A stretch of 64,000 nt of DNA from Pterobdella sp. o SKG-2022 (lineage: Eukaryota; Annelida; Clitellata; Hirudinida; Piscicolidae). The notes under the pieces are model-generated. The model worked only from the letters and a program-made list of their open reading frames with translations, was not told the DNA's origin and searched no databases. This document shows, one piece after another, positions 12,001 to 23,400 of this stretch (within the stretch, counting starts at the first letter, position 1; each line of letters begins with the position of its first letter). A program made the translations under genes and the position numbers. Where the stretch lies: contig OZ038323.1 of the NCBI GenBank assembly GCA_964035795.1, positions 809,456-873,455 of the forward strand. The letters run 5' to 3'.

Positions 12001-15000
12001 GTGATAATGATAATATTGGTGGTGGTGATGGTGATATTGGTGGTGGTGATGATAAGGGTGGTGGTGGTGATGATGATGATATAAAAGGTGGTGAAGGTGG
12101 TAGTGGTGAAAGTATCCTCAATGTTACTTTTGAGAAAAAGGATTCAAAACAAAAAGAGGCCGATAAAAAGAAATCTTCAAAAATTACATGCATTGATGAC
12201 GAAGAAGAAAAATATGATGATGCAAGTAGACAAGGAGAGAGAGCAAAAAAAAAGAAGAGTGATAAGAAAAAAAGCTTAGTTGTGGTGCCTTTGTACGAGG
12301 GATATGATAACGTTGGTGATGGAAATAAAAAGAAAAAGAAAGTAAAAAAACAAAAATCACAAACCGATGAAAAGAATGAAAACGAGGGAGTTGAAGGATC
12401 TGAACACAATGGGGAAAGTGAATTGAAAAGAGAAAAAAATATCAGCAAAGAATCAAAAAGGCAAACATCAGTTGATGACGAAAAAAAGACTTCAGTTAAA
12501 AAACAAAAAGAAATTGAAGATAGAGAAAAGAAAGAAACGAAGGAAGAGAAAGGAGAAGACACAAACAACCTTGACATTCTCATTCCCGTCAGTCCCGTCA
12601 AAGACAGACATAACAAGTTGCTGGTGGATCTCAAAAAGGATGCCACTAGCAGCATCGACTCACTCAACAAAGAAGTCAAGCACCAAGATGAAGAAACTCT
12701 TCCCTCCAAAATCGATACAAAACCTTCAAAGAAAGATGCCACAAGCAACAAAGAAAATGAAGAAATAAAAAAGAAAAAAAAGAAGGTGAAGAGTATTCCA
12801 GGAGAAGAAGGCTCGGAAGTGTCTTCCAAGCAGAGGGCCACAAAACCAGAAGGACGGAACGACAAGAATTTGCTTCCAGAGTCTTGGGATAAGACGGATG
12901 AAATGAGAACAGGGCCAGGTGCAGATGATGAAGTCCCCAGTGGTGTACAAACAAAAGAAGTTAAAAAAAAGAAAATAAAAGTCACAAAAACAGACGATGA
13001 GCAAAATAAAAATGTGAGAAGTCATAAACAAGACGATATTGGTGATTTAAGTGTGGAGGTTGGCGTGAGTGAGTCTGAGATCAACAGCGATCTGGATTCT
13101 TCCAATTATATCGATTACAACATTAGTGTGGAACGTAGAGGCAAAGGACGTTTTACGAAGAGAAGCAATAAGAAGGAGCAGGAAGCAGATAAAGAAGATT
13201 ATGTTAACATAGATGAATTTAGAGAAAATGAAAAAAACAAACGTAAGAAACAAGAAAAAGGAAGAATTAATGGTGAAAAAGAAGATGAAGAAAATGGAAA
13301 AAAGAAGTTTCAAGAATTGCAAGAAAAAGAAATAAATAAGCGTCAAAAAGAAGATGAAGAAGTTAAAGATGAAAGTAAAAGTAAGAGCAAAAAAGAAGAA
13401 GAGAAAAATCAATTAAAAGAAAACTCTGAAAATGGAAACAAAAAAAAATATGAAAAATTATACGAAACAAAATTCAAAGACAAGAAAAAAGAGAAGTTTG
13501 TGAAATACTCTATCACTGACATTGATGATTTGATGGGGGATGGAGGGGAGGAGGGTGGGTCAGGTGAGATTGAGAAAGACGAGGAGGGTGTGTCAGGTGA
13601 GGTTGAGAGAGGAGAGAAAGAAGGAAACAAGGATGTGGTCGAAAATGAAGGAGAAATAGAAAATATTTGCAAGCAAGATAAAAATGCAAAAACTAAAAAA
13701 AAATTGACAAAAGATTTGGAAATAATTGAAGAAGAGAAAAATAAAAAAAAGAAGGAAACGATGAAAGAGACGATCGATGACGATCCGAAAAAAAAGAAAA
13801 ATATTAAATCTAAAAAGTTTTCTAAGAAACTGGAAACATCCCTGGACGATGAGATGAAGGAAGATGAAGACTTAATATACAATGAAAGCCATGATGCCGT
13901 TGAAGAAATGCTTGGGAAGAAGAAGAAAACAAAGAAAGATGAAACAAAAACTACTCCCATCACTACTGTGATAAGTAGTGTTGATGAGGATGATAAGAGA
14001 AAAACTAATTTTGTTGACGAAAAAGGCGCTAACAGAATATCAAAAGAAAAAAATATAAGCGATGATCAAAATGGCGACCTCGAGGATAGAGGTGGGGTAT
14101 TTAACATGAAAAAAAAAGTTTTTAAAGAAAAAGAAAAGACTGAGGAAGCAAAAAAGTTAAGCGATGAAAACAAAAAATCAAAACTGGAAACATCCCTGGA
14201 CGATGAGATAAATGAGGAAGAAGACTTAACATACAATGAAAGCAATGATGTCGTTGAAGAAAAGCTTGGGAGGAAGAAGAAAACAAAGAAAGATGAAACA
14301 AAAACTACTGTGACGACTAATGTTGAAGATATCAATATTTGTAAAAAAAATAAAAAAAAGCTTCGAAAAGAATTTGAAGATGAAGAAGGAGTAGTTGCAA
14401 TGAAAGGAAGGAAGAAAACGAAACAACCAATGGTAGAAGGTGATGAAGAAACAACTGAAACAAATCAAATAGTTTCAGAAAATAAAAAAAAAAAGGAGAA
14501 GTTTGTAGAAAACAGGATAGATAAAGATGCTGAGAAGGAAGCCGAAGCTACTGACAAGAAGTCAACGAAAAAAGATTCTAAGCTAAATAAGAAGACTGAT
14601 GTTGAAGAAGAAATATCTGAAATTAAAAAATCAAGTAAAAATGGGCATCATAAAAAAAATAAATGGAAATTACTTGGTGAGAATGAAACAGAAGAAAAGG
14701 TTAAATATAGAAAAGAAGATGAAGATGAAGAAACAACTACAACAACAGTTGTTGAAGAAGAGTTTGGGGTGAAATCAGAAAAACAAAAAAACAAATATAA
14801 AAATGTCGACAAAACGGAAGATGATGATTCACCAACAACAAAAAGAGATCAATCAAACGAGTTCAGAAAGACAAACAAGCTGGGTGACAACAAAGCAAAC
14901 ATATTTGAGACCGATTTTGACGCTGAAACTCCTGTCGACCAGCTAGAAGATGACGATGCTTTTGTGACAGAGAAACTCGCACCAAAACAACTTCCAAAAA

Positions 15001-17038
15001 AAAGATACATTCCTCCCCTGATCAACAAAACAGCTTACAAAGCAGACTCAAAGCCACGCAGGGGTTTACAGAAGGGTGACCAAGACAACAGAGCCTCACA
15101 AAGCTTCAACGACATCGACTTTGACAAGAAAACTTCCATGCACGTGCCTCAAAAGTACTCCCAATCCCAATCTTTTGAAGGTTACTTTTGTAATTTTATA
15201 TTAACATTGAAATATTATAAATAAACAAAAATTCTTCAGAGGAAACCACAACGACTACCACAAGAACAACGGTGGACCGATGGAAGAGGAGGTCAAAAAG
15301 GAAGCCTAAGTCAGTCAGTTTCGACCGAGGAAGGCAGAGAAGGGTGCCGAAAGATCAACCTCTAAACATCAAACAACCCGACAAGTCTCTGCAGCAAGCA
15401 GCTTTTGAAATGCTGCAGTACAACCAAGCTGAAAACTGGCGTAAGAAGTATATAAGCCAGCCATTAGTGTACACTAGAGGAGTGTACCACCCCGACAAGC
15501 CGCTGTACAAGAGGGATGGTGGTGTGGACCGGGGATTCAAGTTGAATGAGAGCAGGATCAGTCAAGCCTTCCCTCCTATAATGGATGAAGAAGAAATGAG
15601 AAACAGGCTTCGAAACATGGAAGAAGATGAAGAAACACTCGAAAACAACAGTTATGTTGAAGACGATTATGCCGATTACAACGATGATTCTGTAGAAGAC
15701 GATGAGTCACCAGAGAGAACCAATCAATACTTTGACCAAAACGGCACCCCCATCGATCCAAACGCACCACACAGGTACACCAAAGGATTTTCTCCTCTTC
15801 TCTACAACTCGCTGGCAAGGAAGGTCACATACGTGAAGCCGCTCACGAGAAGAAAGAGATACCGCACCATGGGCTTCTACCCCGTGAAAGGGGGAGGAGC
15901 TAATCGCAAAGACCTACCCCCTCAATTCGTCGAACCTGGTCCCGTAGACTTCAGCCAATATGGCCACCTCTCAAAGATCTGGATGGAACAAGTTGATAGG
16001 AGAACAGTGCAAAAATCTGAAACGATGTACCTGTCAGTGCTGCCTGCAATGGCGGGAAACAACATTGTGCCAGCAGAAAACACATTCTTCAAAAAATACT
16101 TCGAGTTGCAGAATGCAGATAACAAGGAAGAAGATGGAAGCCAGTGGGTGATAGCGAGAGGAAGGAGTGTGAGAAGGGCGAAGAGAAAGTGGATGGAAAA
16201 CAAAGACAGGTTACAGTCAGCTGATGGCAGCTACATTGATGGCAGTCCTAACAGGAGCCAATACAACCAGTCCTTCTATAACAACCCCTTCGCTATGCTT
16301 TTCTTCAAAGTGGGTCAGGTGAACTGGCCTGATTTGGCATGGGTCCTCTTTGATGGCATCCAAAACGACTCTGAAACAGTCCGTATGATCACAGACATCA
16401 GACTCAAGTGTGGAGACGATGTGGGTTCGCAAATCAGGGAAGTGATGGCTCGATGGTGGACCAAAAAAGGAGAAGAAGCAACCATTGAAGAATTACAAAA
16501 TGCCTTAGAGTTCGTTAATATACCTTTCATTCACGAAGAAGATCAAAACGCCTCAGTTTTCTACCCGGAGCAGGATGAAGTGGAAGAGGAGATTTATGGA
16601 GTGGATGCGACCGGACACCCCGTAGACAACTCCAGCCGCTTGTACCTCGGGAAGGTGCCTGGAAACGACCCTGACGTCACGAGACTCATCCAGGAGTATG
16701 ACAGGCGGTCTCCCAATGCTAGTTACATTGCACTAAACACTTCCACTTTTTCCGCCAAGAACAGAGGCTCCAAGGTGACCCTCCAACCACCAACCCCCTT
16801 GAAAGCTGATGAAGATATGGCAAAAAAAGAATCTTCATTAAGCCAATCTTCTTTTCGAATTTTCAGTGCAAACCTTTTCAAAAAGTCCCCTTCCAAACAA
16901 GACTCTTTGCTTTTCGACAAGCAGAAAAAGTCATCTAACGTGAGTTCTTGACTTCTTCATTGTCACAGTACCCTTTTTATACTGCTCTCGTTACATTGCT
17001 GATTAATTTTGCAGGTCGACAAAGAATCCAACTTATGA
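9081..17038 (+). CDS. Giant ankyrin-repeat protein with charged central region and C-terminal death-like domain
   Basis: Exons 9081-15180, 15240-16939 and 17015-17038 join in phase (GAA G|AG; AAC|GTC) to give about 2607 residues. The ATG at 9081 begins MILTKEDLQNP; the frame is open slightly upstream but holds no earlier ATG. Residues about 25-325 carry roughly six ankyrin repeats, for example PPLHMATRHGHKGMVELLLK and NCLDLAVKNGYTKIATLLR. Residues about 330-2030 are low-complexity Lys/Glu/Asp-rich and probably disordered, with a recurring T-S-[VLI]-D-D-E motif. A compact region at about 2240-2470 ends in a death-domain-like fold: NWPDLAWVLFDGI, then VMARWWTKKGEEATIEELQ and NALEFVNI. The plan resembles giant ankyrins, which have many more repeats plus ZU5 domains; these are absent here. 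I cannot name an orthologue. A role in scaffolding or cytoskeletal linkage is inference only. Confidence 0.85.
13830..14310 (+). repeat. Internal coding duplication in the ankyrin/death-domain gene
   Basis: About 130 bp at 13830-13960 recur at about 14182-14310 with few differences. Both encode a block running from LETSLDDE through YNES and ends in KKTKKDETKTT. The high nucleotide identity suggests a recent in-frame segmental duplication inside the lysine/glutamate-rich region. Confidence 0.85.
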
Positions 17039-17477
17039 ACTGTAGATGAAGGAATCCTCAGATGATAATGCACCTCTACCTGATCATTTATCATATTTGT
17101 GTTTTGATTGTGTTATTTTTGAGTTTCGAGTTTCAAACTTTTTGTTGTTTCAACTTTTCAATAAATATTTCAAAATTGTAATTATTTCTTCAACGTTGCA
17201 GCTAATCAAACATACATGCTTCAAGAGGCGCATATTTAAATTCGAGTTGGGAAATCTTTTTACAAGATGCATATAATTAAAATTGAATGAATATTAATGA
17301 GATGACCATTTCGCCTATAATTTTTTCCAATTTTTTTCTCAACAGCTGATTATAAAAAACTTAAAGAGTGTTTGAAATGTTTGAAATTTATTCCTGAAGT
17401 TTTAAAAAGATTCGATAAACTCTCAATTTTAATGCATTGTCGCTCAAATGTCTCAGGCAGTGAGCTCTCAAACAACA
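17039..17477. other. Convergent 3' flanks (ankyrin/death gene and DHFR)
   Basis: 439 bp between the TGA of the + strand gene and the TAA of the - strand DHFR gene. It is AT-rich, with AATAAA at about 17160 on the + strand. No coding segment is seen. Confidence 0.5.
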
Positions 17478-20400
17478 TTAGATGGTCTTCAACATGTATT
17501 CCAAGTATTGGTACCTCACTCCCCTCTCCTCAACCACGCCTCCCTCTCCATCCACCGTGGTCCTGCTCACAAATGTTTCATCATCAATTTTGTTTGGCAT
17601 TTATTTTGTGCATTTTAAATTAATTTTTGTAGATTCGAATTAATTGTAACTCAAATCGAAAGAACACATAAGGGACCGATCGAGCTGGTACATGTGTTCG
17701 AAAGGAGGCATGAAGACGTTGCAAGGGAAGTCTTGCAGCACCTTTGTGACGTATAACCGCCTGCAGAGGCCACTATCCAATGCCTCCTGTGGTGTGGTGT
17801 GGTGGTGTGGTGAGGTGAGGATGTGGTGTAGTGGTGTGTTGTGGCGTTTGTTGGACTCATGAGAGGGAAAGCCTTATGTTGAGTTTTGATATGTTCTAGA
17901 AGTTGGAAACTTCAAAATGAAAAGAGGTCAAGTTTGTACCCCAGCATCATATAACACCTCGCTTCAAAGAAGCCTCTGGATTGGAGCTAGGCATGCGCAT
18001 GTTGCAAAAAGCTGTTCAACTGATTTTAATTTCAAATTTTGAGTTTATTCAAATTGAATATTTTCTTATATTATTTCAGCTTATAGTTGAGTATTCAACT
18101 TTTTTGTCACTTTTAGCAACCGTTCTTTTGGTTTGTTTTGGCCATGAACTGCTTTTAGTCTTTTTGAAGGTGTTTTATTTCCAATTTTCTGTTATCATTA
18201 GTTTAATTAATTTTTATTTTTTATAAAATTTTAATTTTTTTTTTCTTTTTTTATGTTTGCCCTGTTCTCGTGGTTTTCTACTTAGTCTTTCCGAATTCTC
18301 CTCCTCCTCCTCGGATCGTCAGACGGCGCGTTTTCTTCTTTAATCTCAAATCTTGTAGTTCTTCATTTGTTCTCAATAGTATTCCATCACCCACTACTTT
18401 TTCTTTTTCCAGTTCTAGATCTTCTCACTCATCTTTTATCTTCTCTTCTCACCTCGAATCTAAATCTTCTCATCTCAAAACTAAATCTCATAACTCCTCA
18501 AAACTTCTTAAATTCATCAATATTTCTTTTCTTAACATAAAATCTTTCAATAACAAATTTATTCATATTTTTAATTTCTTTTCTGACTCCAACCTTGACT
18601 TTCTAACTTTCAGTGAGACCTGGCATGAACTTGTTTCTTCTCCTTCTCTCACTTCTTCTTGTCCTCCCTCTTATTCTTCCCTTGAACTTGCTCGTGCTTC
18701 TGAAAAACTTACGGAAGAATCTGTTTTTTTACAAAGCTAATTTTTTTTTCTCCAAGACTCCAAAACCATCCTGGTTCCAAATCTTTCAAATCCTTTGTCT
18801 CCTCCTTCAAATATGGTACTCTCACCCTGTTTATTGCTGTTATTTATCGACCTCTTTTTTCTTCTTTCTCTTTCTTTATTAATGACTTCTCTGTCTTACT
18901 TGAATTTCTATATACTCCTTCTTCTTTTTTTTATATTGTAGACGACTTTAACATTCAATTTAACAATAAAACTAATTTCTACACTAAAAAATTTCTTGAA
19001 CTACTCTTTCCTAAAATTGTTACTTTCCCTCTCATTCCTCCAGCAACACCATTGATTTTTTCATCACATCATCCTTCATCAAACCCATTAGTATTCATGC
19101 TCACCCAGTCTCCTTCTCTGATCACTATCTTGTTTAATCTTCTTTTCCTGCCAATCCCGTTAAACTCTCCTCCGCTTTCAAGGTATCTACTAGCTCTTGG
19201 TCTCAACTTGACAAAAAACTTTTTATACAACCTTTCTGCTTTTTTCGACTTTTCTTCTTTCTCTGACGTTGATGACTTTGTTTTCGCTCTAGACTTCCCT
19301 CTTATTCATACTTTGAGCGTGCTTCTTTCCATCAAATCTTTTATCTCCCACCTTGATTACTGCAACTTTTTATACTATAAGTTTTCTGAACCTACCTTTA
19401 ACTCTCTTACTAAAGCTTCAAACTCTGCTCCACGCGTAGTCTCTCATACTCTCAAATTTTCTCATCTCTTCATCTCTTATTGATCTTCTCTGGCTACTTC
19501 TTCATTTTTGCTTCAAAATCTGTTCTTTTATGCATGAAATCTCTCACTCTGAATCACCTTCCTATCTTTCTAACCTCTTACTACCTCCTAAACGTGCTGG
19601 CCTTAAGTCTTCTACCCGTTCTCAGCTCTTCATTATCTCTTCCTCTCATTTCCATGCTGAAATTGCTTTTTCTTTTTCTTTTTCTGATCCATTTCTTTGG
19701 AACTTTTTTCCTCGGAATCTCAAATTTTCTTTTTATTCTATTTTTATAAACTGAAAACCCACCTCTTTAAGCAGTTCTTAGCAGAGCGCCTATGAAAGAT
19801 TTTAAATTATTTCGATAAATATTCCACAAAAGATGTTGGCGAGGAACAATTTCTTTGAAATTCATCGATGTGTTTTAGTTTTTGCCAATGTGAAATGAGT
19901 TCTCTGGTTTTTGCAGAAAAGCTTTCCGAGTGTGTGAACCAACTGTTTATCCCTGAGTTTTTCTAAGTCATTGCGATCCGCTCCATCTTGTATCTCAGTC
20001 TTTCTTTGCTTTGGTGTTTTTTTTATTATAAGTTTCCCAATTGCTTCTGTGATCTTATTCTTGAGTTCCTTCGAAGCTTATTGATGGTGCTTTTTGTGAT
20101 TGCTTGAAATGAAAATTTTATTTGTTTTTCTTCTTTAAAAGTTTTCAAAAATTTTGAGCATGAAGACCAAATTTTGCGATGACGACAGAAATGCCTTCGA
20201 TGGAGACCGTCATCAAAAACGATCTGAATGAGAGAGGACTCAAAACAGAGATGACTAGAAAAACGAAATTTCTATTGTAAAATAAATTTTTAGATCTCTC
20301 CTTAATACGTGGGAATTGAAAAACCTAGTTTACTCGTGAAATTTTAAAAATTAATGCAGTTTTATAAAAAAAACTTCAACATCTCTACATGAATTCAAAA

Positions 20401-23400
20401 ATTCCGATTGACATTGTCACCTTGTAAATGTTAGCTCCACCTAGCACACACACCCTTCCCACCACACCCTCTCTATACAAGGCATACGACAAGCAGACAC
20501 CCTCATTGAAACTCCCCGCTGGAACGGCCCCATACTCCCCCAGCTTCAGCCTGCCAATATATTTTGCTGATTAAACTATTTAAAAGTTGACATCTTTTTT
20601 CAACTGACTCATCAGCACTTCTCGACACCACAACAAAAAACGTCTCGAGGTTTTTCTCTTCTGTACCCATGCATTCCCACGTTTTCCTGCCCACTATCGC
20701 AATCGTTCTCTTCATCTCTGCTATCTTCATGTTGAACATTGAATCAATATGAATCAACTTAAAATCCATTTTTTTCATTATTCTTTACTTCAGGTAAATC
20801 CTTGTTACTCGCTTGTTGGCACAAGCATTGTAGGTTTTGGTTCATCCTTTTGACGCCAGCCTCGTCCACATTCAAAGGCGTGTTAATGACACTATCAAGA
20901 TAGAAGTCTTTTGGGTGGATGAAACCTTAAGGAGAGTAATAAAATTCATTTAAGCATTGGTGAAGGTGGGTGGGTGAAGGTAGGTGGGTGAAGGATGGTG
21001 GGTGAAAGGGGGGGGTGGAAGTGGGGGCTGGAAGTGGGAAGGGTGGATGAGAGTAGCTGAGGGTTGGTGATAATATGTGGAGATGAGTAATGGTGTGTGA
21101 AGATAAGTGAAGTTGGTTGATAGTGGCAACCTTTGAGGGCCCTCATGAGAGAGATGTAGTGATTGTGGTCACCCCTGTGCGGTCACCCGTGAAGCAAATT
21201 AAAAAACTTCAAATTCAACAAAAGTTTCTGAAATTCCATTCCCATAATTTCGTTGTAAAAGGATTTGAGTCGATTAACTTTTATCAATGTTCAAACATCA
21301 ACATGCAACATCTCCAAACATCAACATGCAACACCTTCGAACATACAACATGCAACATCTTCAAACATCAACACGCAACATCTTCGAACATACAACATGC
21401 AACATCTTCGAACATACAACATGCAACATCTTCAAACATCAACACGCAACATCTTCAAACATCAACATGCAACATCTTTGAACATACAACATGCAACATC
21501 TTCAAACATCAACACGCAACATCTTCAAACATCAACATGCAACATCTTCAAACATCAACACGCAACATCTTCAAACATCAACATGCAACATCTTCGAACA
21601 TACAACATGCAACATCTTCGAACATACAACATGCAACACCTCCAAACATCAACATGCAACATCTTCAAACATCAACATGCAACATCTTCAAACATCAACA
21701 AGCAACATCTCCAAACATCAACATGCAACATCTTCAAACATACAACATGCAACATCTTCAAACATCAACATGCAACATCTTCAAACATCAACACGCAACA
21801 TCTTCAAACATCAACATGCAACATCTTCAAACATCAACACGCAACATCTTCAAACATCAACATGCAACATCTTCAAACATACAACATGCAACATCTTCAA
21901 ACATCAACACGCAACATCTTCAAACATTAACATGCAACATCTTCAAACATACAACATGCAACATCTTCGAACATACAACATGCAACATCTTCAAACATCA
22001 ACACGCAACATCTTCAAACATCAACATGCAACATCTTTGAACATACAACATGCAACATCTTCAAACATCAACACGCAACATTTCCAAACATCAACATGCA
22101 ACATCTTCAAACATCAACATGCAACATCTTTGAACATACAACATGCAACATCTTCAAACATCAACACGCAACATCTTCAAACATCAACATGCAACACCTC
22201 CAAACATCAACATGCAACATCTTCAAACATCAACACGCAACATCTTCAAACATCAACACGCAACATCTCCAAACATCAACATGCAACATCTTCAAACATC
22301 AACATGCAACATCTTTGAACATACAACATGCAACATCTTCAAACATCAACACGCAACATCTTCAAACATCAACATGCAACATCTTCGAACATACAACATG
22401 CAACACCTCCAAACATCAACATGCAACATCTTCAAACATCAACATGCAACATCTTCAAACATCAAGACGCAACATCTTCAAACATCAACATGCAACATCT
22501 TCAAACATCAACACGCAACATTTCCAAACATCAACATGCAACATCTTCAAACATCAACATGCAACATCTTTGAACATACAACATGCAACAACTTCAAACA
22601 TCAACACGCAACATCTTCAAACATCAACATGCAACATCTTCAAACATCAACACGCAACATCTTCAAATATCAACATGCAACACCTCCAAACATCAACATG
22701 CAACATCTTCAAACATCAACATGCAACATCTTCAAACATCAACACGCAACATCTCCAAACATCAACATGCAACATCTTCAAACATCAACATGCAACATCT
22801 TTGAACATACAACATGCAACATCTTCAAACATCAACACGCAACATCTTCAAACATCAACATGCAACATCTTCAAACATCAACATGCAACATCTTTGAACA
22901 TACAACATGCAACATCTTCAAACATCAACACGCAACATCTTCAAACATCAACATGCAACATCTTCAAACATCAACACGCAACATCTTCAAACATCAACAT
23001 GCAACACCTCCAAACATCAACATGCAACATCTTCAAACATCAACACGCAACATCTTCAAACATCAACACGCAACATCTCCAAACATCAACATGCAACATC
23101 TTCAAACATCAACATGCAACATCTTTGAACATACAACATGCAACATCTTCAAACATCAACACGCAACATCTTCAAACATCAACATGCAACATCTTTGAAC
23201 ATACAACATGCAACACCTCCAAACATCAACATGCAACATCTTCAAACATCAACACGCAACATCTTCAAACATCAACACGCAACATCTTCAAACATCAACA
23301 TGCAACATCTTCAAACATCAACACGCAACATTTCCAAACATCAACATGCAACATCTTCAAACATCAACATGCAACATCTTTGAACATACAACATGCAACA

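Noticed and set aside
11786..12985. 399-codon - strand ORF
   Set aside because: It is the antisense of the lysine/glutamate-rich centre of the ankyrin/death gene; Ser/Phe-rich low complexity with no independent evidence.
13047..14468. Several - strand ORFs rich in Phe and Ser
   Set aside because: Antisense shadows of the same low-complexity coding exon.
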